A stretch of DNA of 9,911 nt from Comamonadaceae bacterium (GTDB lineage Bacteria > Pseudomonadota > Gammaproteobacteria > Burkholderiales > Burkholderiaceae_C): assembly GCA_947374705.1 (NCBI GenBank), contig CANCDA010000087.1, forward strand, positions 1 through 9,911. The letters run 5' to 3'. Position 1 is the stretch's first letter. Each line of letters begins with the position of its first letter. The notes beneath the pieces are model-generated. The model was not told the origin of the DNA and did not search any database. It saw nothing but the letters and a program-made list of their open reading frames with translations. Shown here in pieces: positions 1 through 6,117 of this stretch. Made by a program: the position numbers and the translations under genes.

Positions 1-149
1 TTGAACGCCAATGCCACCAGTCGCACCATCATGCGTTCGTCAGTTTCGCTCGGGTGCCGTGCCAGCGTCAGGCTGTGGTCGGCGTAGTAGCCGTGGTCAA
101 TGTCCGCAATTTGCAGACTGGCTTTGAAGATGGTGGATTTGAGGGCCAT
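1..149 (-). CDS. yaeQ: YaeQ-family protein, N-terminal part only
   Basis: The first 49 codons of a gene that leaves the window at base 1. The translation begins MALKSTIFKASLQ, continues with DIDHGYYADHSLTLARHPSE and then TDERMMVRLVALAF. This opening is characteristic of the YaeQ family, which has a fold related to PD-(D/E)XK nucleases and no firmly established enzymatic role. The ATG at 149 is chosen because it gives the usual family N-terminus; no good Shine-Dalgarno sequence precedes it. It lies 58 bp downstream of the toxin gene on the same strand and could be read from the same transcript, although a weak hairpin lies between them. The rest of the gene and its catalytic region cannot be seen. 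Confidence 0.85.
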   Translation of the reverse strand, partial: MALKSTIFKASLQIADIDHGYYADHSLTLARHPSETDERMMVRLVALAF

Positions 150-167
150 GCAAGGGGGAGTTAGCGT

Positions 168-184
168 GCCGGAGGTGTCCCGGC
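168..184 (-). terminator. weak hairpin between vapC and yaeQ
   Basis: A 5-bp perfect stem (GCCGG/CCGGC) with a 7-base loop lies 23 bp after the toxin stop codon. No run of T residues follows on the minus strand, so it is at best a weak or Rho-assisted terminator. It may be only chance structure in GC-rich DNA. Confidence 0.2.
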
Positions 185-207
185 TAGCCCGCATTGTGAC
201 GCAGACC

Positions 208-630
208 TCAGGCGACCCAATCAGACAACAGCGTGATCTGGCCTTCGGCCTTGGCTTTGTCGTAGTAGCGTTGATCCGCCGTGATCAGGGTGACACCGGG
301 GGTTTGTAGGGCGACGGCATGGTAGAGCGTGTCAAACAGGTGATGCTGATGCCGCTTGGCGAGTGTCAGTGCTGTGGCGTAACTGGCCGGGTTATCCAGA
401 ACAGGGTGCTCCATCGCCATCAAATCGAGAAGATCATCGTTGGCTGCATCGGGTTTGAGGCGCGCCAACACAGCGGCGACCTCGGCAATGAAGTGGGGTG
501 GCTGGAGCAGTTGCAACGTACCCAGCGCTGATTGCTCCAAAATTTTCAAGGCCTGCTCGGTGTGGTCTTCATCGGGCTGTGTGTGCAAAAACCATTTGAC
601 GGCCACGCTGGCGTCAACCACGACGATCAT
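208..630 (-). CDS. vapC: PIN-domain toxin, VapC type
   Basis: A 140-residue protein of the usual length for VapC toxins, which are PIN-fold, Mg2+-dependent ribonucleases that stop translation by cleaving tRNA or rRNA. The four acidic PIN residues are visible: D6 in VVVDASVAVKW, E50 in PPHFIAEVAAVL, D100 in HHLFDTLYHAVA and D119 in LITADQRYY. The toxin therefore appears catalytically intact. Its ATG overlaps the stop of the upstream antitoxin in an ATGA, the typical coupled arrangement of type II toxin-antitoxin operons. The RNA target cannot be inferred from the sequence. The family assignment is firm; the label VapC rests on the PIN domain and the pairing with a small antitoxin. Confidence 0.92.
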   Translation of the reverse strand: MIVVVDASVAVKWFLHTQPDEDHTEQALKILEQSALGTLQLLQPPHFIAEVAAVLARLKPDAANDDLLDLMAMEHPVLDNPASYATALTLAKRHQHHLFDTLYHAVALQTPGVTLITADQRYYDKAKAEGQITLLSDWVA

Positions 631-860
631 GCGCGCCCCTCTTCTCGGGCGGCGTGCAATTGAACTTGCGTGACGGTGGGGGCGTACTGTCTGCGTTCAA
701 CAATGCGCAGGTAAGCCGCCTGACTGCGTTGCTTGCTGCGCGCGCGCTCCACGGCTTCGAGCATCAAATCCGTGATGATGGCGCTTTTGTTTTTGCCCTG
801 GAAGGTTTCGTTAAAAACCTGCTTGACGTCTTCTGGAACGCTGAAATTGACGGTGGACAT
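627..860 (-). CDS. vapB: antitoxin of the VapBC-type pair, ribbon-helix-helix-like
   Basis: A 77-residue protein directly upstream of the PIN toxin, with a 4-bp overlap. The N-terminus (TVNFSVPEDVKQVFNETF followed by NKSAIITDLMLEAVERA) has the form of a ribbon-helix-helix DNA-binding domain: one beta strand and two helices, with a G-K-N-K-S turn. The C-terminal half is rich in Arg and Gln and would be the toxin-binding tail. The expected role is to neutralise the toxin and, alone or with it, repress the operon. A GTGAGG sequence 6 bases before the ATG serves as ribosome binding site and overlaps the end of a perfect inverted repeat that is the probable operator. The exact antitoxin family is not certain; the strand-helix-helix pattern and the gene order are the basis for the call. 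Confidence 0.85.
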   Translation of the reverse strand: MSTVNFSVPEDVKQVFNETFQGKNKSAIITDLMLEAVERARSKQRSQAAYLRIVERRQYAPTVTQVQLHAAREEGRA

Positions 861-866
861 GGCGAC

Positions 867-903
867 CTCACAATCTTGTTGAAAAATTCAACAAGATTGT
901 GAG
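867..903 (-). promoter_or_regulatory. perfect 17-bp inverted repeat, probable vapBC operator
   Basis: Arms CTCACAATCTTGTTGAA (867-883) and TTCAACAAGATTGTGAG (887-903) are exact reverse complements around an AAA spacer. On the minus strand the element begins at the -10 hexamer of the vapB promoter and ends within the vapB Shine-Dalgarno, 6 bp before the start codon. Binding of a dimeric or tetrameric antitoxin here would block RNA polymerase directly. The same repeat in the mRNA would fold into a strong hairpin sequestering the ribosome binding site. A terminator role is unlikely because the element lies upstream of a gene and has no T tract. Confidence 0.85.
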
Positions 904-924
904 CGATTCAACCTGCGACGTCAA
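896..924 (-). promoter_or_regulatory. sigma-70-like promoter of vapBC
   Basis: Reading the minus strand, a -35 TTGACG (919-924, 5 of 6 consensus bases) is separated by exactly 17 bp from a -10 CACAAT (896-901, 4 of 6). The -10 lies inside the outer end of the inverted repeat. This gives the toxin-antitoxin pair a promoter independent of purB. Confidence 0.65.
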
Positions 925-939
925 ACCCGAGTCGTCGGG
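921..939 (-). terminator. short hairpin after purB
   Basis: On the minus strand, 6 bp after the purB stop, CCCGA-CGAC-TCGGG (939-926) forms a 5-bp GC-rich stem with a tetraloop, followed by TTTGA. The T tract is only three bases, so intrinsic termination would be inefficient. Its tail overlaps the -35 of the vapBC promoter, so the purB unit would end where the toxin-antitoxin unit begins. Confidence 0.4.
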
Positions 940-945
940 GCGTCT

Positions 946-2325
946 TCAAACCCGCTTAGCCAGTTCTGCCGCCATGCCGATGTAGCTGGCGGGCGTCATG
1001 GCCAGCAGACGCGCTTTGTCAGCCTCAGGAATTTCAAGCTCACGGATGAGTTGGTGCAGGGCCTGCGCTGTCACAGTCTGGCCACGGGTGACTTCTTTGA
1101 GCTTTTCGTAAGCGCCTTGCACGCCGTAACGGCGCATCACGGTTTGAATCGGTTCGGCCAGCACTTCCCAAGAGGCGTCCAGGTCGGCAGCAATAGCGTC
1201 GGCGTTGAGTTCGAGCTTGCCCAGGCCGGTGCCCAGTGATTGATAAGCCAGCACGGCATAACCCAGGGCCACGCCCATATTGCGCAGCACGGTGGAGTCG
1301 CTCAGGTCGCGCTGCCAGCGCGAGATGGGCAGCTTTTCACTCAGGTGGCGCAGCATGGCGTTGGCCAAGCCCAGATTGCCTTCGGCGTTCTCGAAGTCGA
1401 TTGGGTTGACCTTGTGCGGCATGGTGGAGGAGCCAATCTCGCCCGCTTTCAGGCGCTGCTTGAAGTAGCCCAGGCTCACATAGCCCCAGATGTCGCGCGA
1501 CAGGTCGATCAGGATGGTGTTGGTGCGGGCCACGGCATCAAACAGTTCGGCCATGTAGTCGTGCGGCTCAATCTGCGTGCTGAAGGGCTGAAACGTCAGA
1601 CCCAAGCCCAGCGGCTGGGGCGTTTCCACCACATGGCGGCTAAAGCCCTCCCAGTCAAACTCGGGCCAGGCCGCCAAATGGGCGTTGTAGTTGCCCACAG
1701 CGCCGTTCATCTTGGCGGTGATTTTGACGGCGGCAATGCGCTCCAGCGCGGCTTGCAAGCGCACCACCACGTTGGCGATTTCCTTGCCCACGGTGGTCGG
1801 GCTGGCAGTTTGCCCGTGGGTGCGGCTGAGCATGGGCACTTCGGCATACAGATGCGCCATTTCGCGCAGCTTGAGCACCAAGCGGTCTAGCGCCGGGGTC
1901 AGCACCACGTCACGGGCCGAGCGCAATTGCAAGGCGTGGCTGGTGTTGTTGATGTCTTCGCTGGTGCAAGCAAAGTGCACAAATTCAGAGGCTTTTTCCA
2001 GCTCGGTGCGGGCTTCGAACTTGGACTTGATCCAGTACTCCACCGCCTTGACGTCGTGGTTGGTGGTCTTTTCAATCTCTTTGATGGCCATGCCATCGGC
2101 TTCAGAAAAATTTTTGACCAAGGCGAGCAAGTAAGTACGTGCTCCGGGTGAAAGTGGCTTGAATTCAGAAAAGCCCGCATCACTCAGGGCGATGAACCAA
2201 GCCACTTCGACCTGAACGCGGCGGTGCATAAAGCCCTGCTCGCTCATTAAGGGGCGCAAGGGGGCGAGTTTGGCGGCGTAGCGGCCGTCGAGCGGGGAGA
2301 GGGCTGAAATGGAGGAGAAAGTCAT
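946..2325 (-). CDS. purB: adenylosuccinate lyase
   Basis: A 459-residue protein, close to the E. coli enzyme in length and type. It catalyses two beta-eliminations that release fumarate in purine synthesis: SAICAR to AICAR, and adenylosuccinate to AMP. It is a cytosolic homotetramer of the fumarase/aspartase superfamily. Visible motifs are the N-terminal SALSPLDGRYA, TSEDINNTSH at 121-130, the general-acid histidine in SRTHGQTASPT (H170), and the superfamily signature GSSTMPHKVNP at 298-308 with the flexible-loop serines S299/S300. The start at 2325 is chosen because MTFSSISALSPLDGRY is the normal family N-terminus; an upstream TTG at 2385 would add 20 unrelated residues. The ATG overlaps the stop of the acetoacetyl-CoA synthetase gene in ATGA, suggesting translational coupling. 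A TACAAT 6 bp before the ATG may also allow separate, leaderless expression. No key residue is missing. Confidence 0.97.
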   Translation of the reverse strand: MTFSSISALSPLDGRYAAKLAPLRPLMSEQGFMHRRVQVEVAWFIALSDAGFSEFKPLSPGARTYLLALVKNFSEADGMAIKEIEKTTNHDVKAVEYWIKSKFEARTELEKASEFVHFACTSEDINNTSHALQLRSARDVVLTPALDRLVLKLREMAHLYAEVPMLSRTHGQTASPTTVGKEIANVVVRLQAALERIAAVKITAKMNGAVGNYNAHLAAWPEFDWEGFSRHVVETPQPLGLGLTFQPFSTQIEPHDYMAELFDAVARTNTILIDLSRDIWGYVSLGYFKQRLKAGEIGSSTMPHKVNPIDFENAEGNLGLANAMLRHLSEKLPISRWQRDLSDSTVLRNMGVALGYAVLAYQSLGTGLGKLELNADAIAADLDASWEVLAEPIQTVMRRYGVQGAYEKLKEVTRGQTVTAQALHQLIRELEIPEADKARLLAMTPASYIGMAAELAKRV

Positions 2326-4442
2326 GCCGGGATTGTAGTTTGACTCCCCCGCGCCTGCGCAAACGCCACGTACCAGTCCAGACACCCCGCGTTGGCCATG
2401 GCGTCCCGGTTCAGCACTTTGTCGATGGGTTGGCCCAGCAGCAGCTTCTTGATCGGCAGCTCCTGCTTTTTACCGGTCAACGTGCGTGGGATTTCAGGCA
2501 CTTGAAAGATGTCGTTAGGCACAAAACGCGGGGACAAGGCGGTCTTGATCGCGGTGTTGAGTCGAGCGCGCAGGGCGTCGTCCAGCGTGAGGCCTTCACG
2601 CAGCACCACGAACAAGGGCATGTAGCTTTCGCGGCCCAGGTACTCCAGATCGACGACCATGGCGTCCAGCACTTCGGGAAGGGCCTCGACCGCGCTGTAC
2701 AGCTCGCTGGTGCCCATGCGCAGGCCGTGACGGTTGATGGTGGCGTCAGAGCGGCCATAGATGACGCAGCCGCTGTAGCCCGTGTGCGGCGTAAGCTTGA
2801 GCCAGTCGCCGTGGCGCCAGACTGGCCCGGTCTCGGGGCCTGCGTCGCCGCCGCCGGGCAGGCGACCCTGGCCTGCGGGGTACATGTCGAAATAGCTGGC
2901 GAGGTAGCGATGACCGCCGGTGTCGCCCCAAAAATACAAGGGCATGGACGGCATGGGTTGGGTGCACACCAGTTCACCTACCTCGCCGATGACGGGCTGG
3001 CCTTGCTCGTTCCAGGCTTCAACGGCGCAGCCCAGAAGGCGGCATTGCATTTCGCCGGGGATGAGGGGCAGCTCTCTGTTGCCGCCAATAAAAGCGCCTG
3101 CAAAGTCGGTGCCGCCAGAGATGTTGCACCACCACAGATCGGGCGTTCCAAGCGTGGCGAATTGCGTACTGCCCCAGTTCTGCACCTCTTCGCTCAGCGG
3201 TGAACCCGTGCTGGCCAGGGCGCGCACGCGGCTCAGGTCACCACAGGCGTTGAGGTCAAGGTCGGCCTTCATGCAGTTGGCAAAGAAGGCCGCACCCGCG
3301 CCAAAGAAGCTGGCGCGCACGTCCGCGCCAAAGCGCCACAGCGTGCCCCAGTCGGGCGCAATGCGCTGGCCTGCCGCATCCACCGTGGCTCCGCCGGGGT
3401 TGCCGTCAAACAGGCAGCAGGTGGTGCCGTTGAGCAGGCCTGCCATTTGCGCGTTCCACATCACCCAGCCGGTGGAGCTGTACCAGTGGTAGCGCTCACC
3501 CAAGGAGTTGGCGGCGTAACTGCAACCAATGTCGTTGCCCAGCACCTTGAGCGCCAGCGCCACGATCATGCTGCCGCCGTGGCCGTGCACGATGGGCTTG
3601 GGCAGGCCGGTGGTGCCGCTGGAATAGACGATCCACAGCGGGTGGTCAAACGGCAGCCAGAGGGGTTCGTAGGCTGTAGTTTCAGCGTCATTTTGGCCTG
3701 TAGCCATTTGAAATGAAGCGCGGGTAGCCCCTGATTCAATAGCGAACTCGGGTAAACCCAAGTTGCTTTGCACGATCAGGTGTGTGACCGTGGGCAACGC
3801 CGCACACAACTCGGCCACCACGTCGCGCCGGTCCAAATCGCGCCCGCCGTAGCGCACGCCGTCACAGGCGATCAGCACCTTGGGCTCGATCTGGCGAAAG
3901 CGGTCCAGCACGGCGGCCGTACCCATGTCGGGCGCACAAATGCTCCACACCGCTCCCAGGCTGGCCACCGCCATGAAGGCCACCATGGCTTCGGGGATGT
4001 TGGGCAGGTAGGCTGCCACGCGGTCGCCCGGTTGGAGGCCTTGGCGCTTCAAGTGCAGGGCCAGCGAGGCCACTTGTTGGCGCAAGGCGGGCCAGCTCAG
4101 CTCACACGCGGCCTCGCCTGCACTCAAGCTTCGCTCGTTGTGGCTGATGAGCGCGGGCAGGCCTGCGGCGTTCGCCGCATCCACATGACGAAACACCTGC
4201 TGCACGTAGTTGACCTGCGCGCCAGGAAACCAGACCGCGCCGGGCATGCGGTTGAGCGCCAGCGCGGTGCGGTGCGGCGTGGGCGATTGCAAATCAAAGT
4301 AGTCCCACACGCTTTGCCAAAAAGCGTCGAGGTCGGTGGTGGACCAGCGCCACAGCGCGTCGTAGTCGGCAAAGGTCAAGCCGCGCTGGGTGGATAGCCA
4401 GTCTTGGTAGAGGCGGATTTGGGGGATGTGGGGTGGGGGCAT
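2322..4442 (-). CDS. aacS: acetoacetyl-CoA synthetase (acetoacetate-CoA ligase)
   Basis: A 706-residue ANL-superfamily adenylate-forming enzyme. It would convert acetoacetate, ATP and CoA to acetoacetyl-CoA, AMP and pyrophosphate, for example to reuse acetoacetate from polyhydroxybutyrate or from amino-acid breakdown. Visible features: the N-terminal AFWQSVWDYFDL cap; the phosphate-binding loop YSSGTTGLPKPIVHG (273-287); GERYHWYSSTGWVMWN (315-330), which is typical of this subfamily rather than acetyl-CoA synthetase; NISGGTDF (440-447); the hinge region GRSDATINRHGLRMGT (563-578); and the C-terminal PRTLTGKKQELPIKK (652-666) with catalytic K658. The protein is somewhat longer than the roughly 650-670 residues usual for the family. 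Extra or divergent sequence is seen at about 226-258 and 523-539. The gene follows the VOC gene after 26 bp and overlaps purB. The ATG at 4442 has no clear Shine-Dalgarno. Confidence 0.93.
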   Translation of the reverse strand: MPPPHIPQIRLYQDWLSTQRGLTFADYDALWRWSTTDLDAFWQSVWDYFDLQSPTPHRTALALNRMPGAVWFPGAQVNYVQQVFRHVDAANAAGLPALISHNERSLSAGEAACELSWPALRQQVASLALHLKRQGLQPGDRVAAYLPNIPEAMVAFMAVASLGAVWSICAPDMGTAAVLDRFRQIEPKVLIACDGVRYGGRDLDRRDVVAELCAALPTVTHLIVQSNLGLPEFAIESGATRASFQMATGQNDAETTAYEPLWLPFDHPLWIVYSSGTTGLPKPIVHGHGGSMIVALALKVLGNDIGCSYAANSLGERYHWYSSTGWVMWNAQMAGLLNGTTCCLFDGNPGGATVDAAGQRIAPDWGTLWRFGADVRASFFGAGAAFFANCMKADLDLNACGDLSRVRALASTGSPLSEEVQNWGSTQFATLGTPDLWWCNISGGTDFAGAFIGGNRELPLIPGEMQCRLLGCAVEAWNEQGQPVIGEVGELVCTQPMPSMPLYFWGDTGGHRYLASYFDMYPAGQGRLPGGGDAGPETGPVWRHGDWLKLTPHTGYSGCVIYGRSDATINRHGLRMGTSELYSAVEALPEVLDAMVVDLEYLGRESYMPLFVVLREGLTLDDALRARLNTAIKTALSPRFVPNDIFQVPEIPRTLTGKKQELPIKKLLLGQPIDKVLNRDAMANAGCLDWYVAFAQARGSQTTIPA
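2332..2337 (-). promoter_or_regulatory. possible -10 element of purB
   Basis: TACAAT (5 of 6 bases of the sigma-70 -10) lies on the minus strand 6 bp before the purB ATG, inside the last codons of the upstream gene. Transcription would start on or next to the A of the ATG, giving a leaderless mRNA. No close Shine-Dalgarno is present; a GGGGGAG occurs only about 15 bases upstream. The best -35 is TTGCGC at a long 19-bp spacing, so the promoter call is tentative. Confidence 0.35.
3689..3744 (-). repeat. repeat-like segment inside aacS
   Basis: A locally AT-richer stretch in frame within aacS, encoding part of the poorly conserved linker at residues 233-252. On the plus strand it reads TTTTGGCCTGTAGCC, then the small palindrome CATTTGAAATG (3705-3715), then GAAGCGCGGGTAGCCCCTG and ATTCAATAGC. 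This layout resembles short dispersed repeats I recall from Comamonadaceae intergenic regions, of the form TTTTGGCCT(n)TAGC...AAGCGC...AATAGC. Only one copy is in the window, so the repeat identity is an inference from memory. What is directly seen is the drop in GC and the small palindrome. Confidence 0.35.
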
Positions 4443-4468
4443 TTGGGGATCAGCTTTGTTGATTTGGG

Positions 4469-4966
4469 TCAGCTTGGATTAGGGGCTTGCCCCGCGTCCG
4501 TCCAGCTGGCCACGCGCCCAGCGCGCACCGCTTCTTCAGCCGTGAAATTTAGCTCCACCTTGATGCCGTTGACGGGCTCGCGCATGAAGAGTTGGTAGAG
4601 GTTGGAGTTGTGCGCCTTGCGCTCGTTGAACGCAATGCCGTTGCGGGTCAGGCGTTCGACAAATTCGGTAATGCCATCACAGTTAAAGCACACATGGTCA
4701 ATGCGCCCCGAACCCGGCGCGCCTGCGGCGGAATAGTCTTGCCCCGCTTGGTCGCCAGGGGTCTTGAGGTAGGTGTCTTGGTGCGCAGAGTGGCGCGCTT
4801 TGCCGATGTGCAGCACGTCTTGCTCGCCGATGTAGAGCCAGTACACGGGGAAGCCAAAGTCAGGGTGATCGCCGCTGCGAAACCCCAGGTTGTCGCAAAA
4901 CCAGTCACGCGTGGCCTCGGGGTCGTGCGTGAGAATCAAGATGTGTTCCATAAAACGCAAGCCCAT
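4469..4966 (-). CDS. VOC-superfamily (glyoxalase/dioxygenase-like) protein
   Basis: A 165-residue protein with the two beta-alpha-beta-beta-beta modules of the vicinal oxygen chelate fold. Candidate metal ligands are H8 in MEHILILTHD, H53 in QDVLHIGKA, H91 in RIDHVCFNC and E138 in IKVELNF, the usual spacing for single-domain VOC enzymes. Families with this fold include glyoxalase I, extradiol dioxygenases, epimerases and resistance proteins; the reaction cannot be chosen from sequence alone. The start at 4966 is preferred because GGAG lies 8 bases upstream. A TTG at 4999 would add 11 residues that do not fit the fold, and an internal ATG at 4951 is also possible. It leads the unit VOC-aacS-purB, 26 bp before aacS, so it may act on a small acid or its CoA ester in the same pathway. 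That last point is inference. Confidence 0.85.
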   Translation of the reverse strand: MGLRFMEHILILTHDPEATRDWFCDNLGFRSGDHPDFGFPVYWLYIGEQDVLHIGKARHSAHQDTYLKTPGDQAGQDYSAAGAPGSGRIDHVCFNCDGITEFVERLTRNGIAFNERKAHNSNLYQLFMREPVNGIKVELNFTAEEAVRAGRVASWTDAGQAPNPS

Positions 4967-4983
4967 TAAAAACACTCCAACAT
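4966..4983 (-). other. five-codon upstream reading frame before the VOC gene
   Basis: On the minus strand an ATG at 4983 with its own GGAG five bases upstream opens a frame encoding M-L-E-C-F, ending in TAA. Its stop shares one base with the VOC start codon (TAATG), the classic termination-reinitiation overlap. The Shine-Dalgarno of the VOC gene lies inside this mini-frame. It could be a translated leader that tunes VOC expression, or chance in a region with two TTGGAGT copies. Confidence 0.35.
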
Positions 4984-5012
4984 AACAACTCCAAATCAAA
5001 AATGATGGAGCA

Positions 5013-5040
5013 ATGTCACCAATAAGCTCGCCCCTGTCAA
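5013..5040 (-). promoter_or_regulatory. promoter candidate for the VOC-aacS-purB unit
   Basis: A perfect -35 TTGACA (5035-5040, minus strand) is followed after 16 bp by TGACAT (5013-5018), preceded by TGG, which could act as an extended -10. An alternative -10 is GACATT at 17 bp. The -10 is poor (3 of 6), so activity rests mainly on the -35. The transcript would carry a leader of roughly 40 bases including the five-codon upstream frame. Confidence 0.45.
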
Positions 5041-5090
5041 GGCAGGTTTTCCCTCTGCCACGGGCATGCGACCTGACTTAAAAATAGCCC

Positions 5091-6065
5091 ATGCACAGCT
5101 TGAAAAAATCCTTACTCACGCTCCTTCTCTTCATACTACTCGCGCCGTGGCAAACGCTACAGGCACAGAGCTTTCCGACCAAACCCATTCGCCTGGTGGT
5201 GGGCCAGGGCGCGGGCGGCGGTATGGATACGCTGGCGCGCATCATCGGCCCACGCCTGTCCACGGCGCTGGGGCAATCGGTCATCGTTGAAAACAAAGTG
5301 GGTGCGGGCGGCATCATCGCCACTGACTTCATCGCCAAAGCCCCCGCCGACGGCTACAGCCTGCTGCTCGGGCCGATTGGCAATATGGTGTTCACGCCGC
5401 TGCTGGTGCCCAAGTTGCGCTACTCCCCCACCCAAGACTTTGCGCCGGTGTCACTGGTGGCCACCTTCCCGCTGGTGCTGCTGGTCAACGCCAAGTTGCC
5501 CATCCATAGCGTGCCCGAGTTGGTGGCCTATATGAAGGCAAACCCGGCCAAGTCCAACTACGGCGGCTCGGGCCCGGCGTTTCAGTTTGCGTCGGAGCTG
5601 TTTCGCCTGAGCACCGATACACCGGGCGAATTCATCCAGTACAAAAGCATGAGCGAGACGATCACGGCGCTGATGGCGGGCGACCTGCTGATGTCCATGG
5701 TGGACACCGGCCCGGCCATGCGCGCCATCGCCGCTGGTCATGTGCGTGCGCTGGCCGTCACCTCGCCCAGCAGACTGGCCACGCTGCCGCAAGTGCCGAC
5801 CATGGCGGAGGTGGGCCTGCCTAAGTTGGAATTCCGATACTGGAGCGGCATCTTCGCCCCCGCAGGCACGCCGCCTGAGGTTGTGCAGCGGCTAGAGACC
5901 GAGATCAACCGCATCGTCAAGTTGCCCGAAGTCGCTGCACAAATGGCCACGACGCAGGTCACTGCTGCGGGTGGTAGTGCGCAGGAGCTGGCCCAGTTGC
6001 TCAGATCAGATTTGGCGCGCTGGGGAATGGTGGCGGAGAAATCGCAGATCAAAATCTCTGATTAG
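5091..6065 (+). CDS. Bug-family tripartite tricarboxylate transporter substrate-binding protein
   Basis: A 324-residue periplasmic binding protein of the Bug/TctC family, at the usual length. Residues 1-25 form a Sec signal peptide: KK near the N-terminus, a LLTLLLFILLAP core and likely cleavage after LQA. The mature part opens with the family hallmark FPTKPIRLVVGQGAGGGMD, followed by VENKVGAGGIIATDFIAKAP and DGYSLLLG (68-95), and later RLATLPQVPTMAEVGLP. Bug proteins bind small carboxylates or amides between two lobes, using backbone contacts in the GAGGG and GAGG loops. The ligand cannot be read from sequence. No TctA/TctB membrane genes are nearby, which is common: many Bug genes in Burkholderiales are orphans. 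It is divergent from the VOC gene (about 125 bp) and convergent with the amidohydrolase. No Shine-Dalgarno precedes the ATG; an A-rich TAAAAAT lies 5 bases before it. Confidence 0.93.
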   Translation: MHSLKKSLLTLLLFILLAPWQTLQAQSFPTKPIRLVVGQGAGGGMDTLARIIGPRLSTALGQSVIVENKVGAGGIIATDFIAKAPADGYSLLLGPIGNMVFTPLLVPKLRYSPTQDFAPVSLVATFPLVLLVNAKLPIHSVPELVAYMKANPAKSNYGGSGPAFQFASELFRLSTDTPGEFIQYKSMSETITALMAGDLLMSMVDTGPAMRAIAAGHVRALAVTSPSRLATLPQVPTMAEVGLPKLEFRYWSGIFAPAGTPPEVVQRLETEINRIVKLPEVAAQMATTQVTAAGGSAQELAQLLRSDLARWGMVAEKSQIKISD

Positions 6066-6069
6066 TTGA

Positions 6070-6108
6070 GGACAGAGCTTGTTCGCTTCGCGTAACTGCG
6101 GTCTGTCC
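6070..6108. repeat. inverted repeat between convergent genes
   Basis: Seven-base perfect arms GGACAGA (6070-6076) and TCTGTCC (6102-6108) enclose 25 bases that contain a second small hairpin, CGC-TTC-GCG. It fills most of the 52-bp space between two converging stop codons. It could be a bidirectional transcription end, although there are no T runs, or one copy of a REP-like dispersed element. Confidence 0.4.
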
Positions 6109-6117
6109 CGCAATGTT

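Noticed and set aside
867..903. Inverted repeat as an intrinsic terminator or mobile-element end
   Set aside because: It lies between a promoter and its gene, has no T tract after the stem, and no transposase or target duplication is visible.
1240..1890. 216-codon open frame on the plus strand opposite purB
   Set aside because: Lies wholly antisense to conserved PurB sequence and has shadow-type composition.
2326..2385. Longer purB start at TTG 2385
   Set aside because: The extra 20 residues match no PurB N-terminus, whereas the ATG at 2325 gives the usual SALSPLDGRY opening and a 4-bp overlap with aacS.
2340..3203. 287-codon open frame on the plus strand opposite aacS
   Set aside because: Antisense shadow of a gene with complete adenylate-forming motifs; no domain or credible ribosome binding site.
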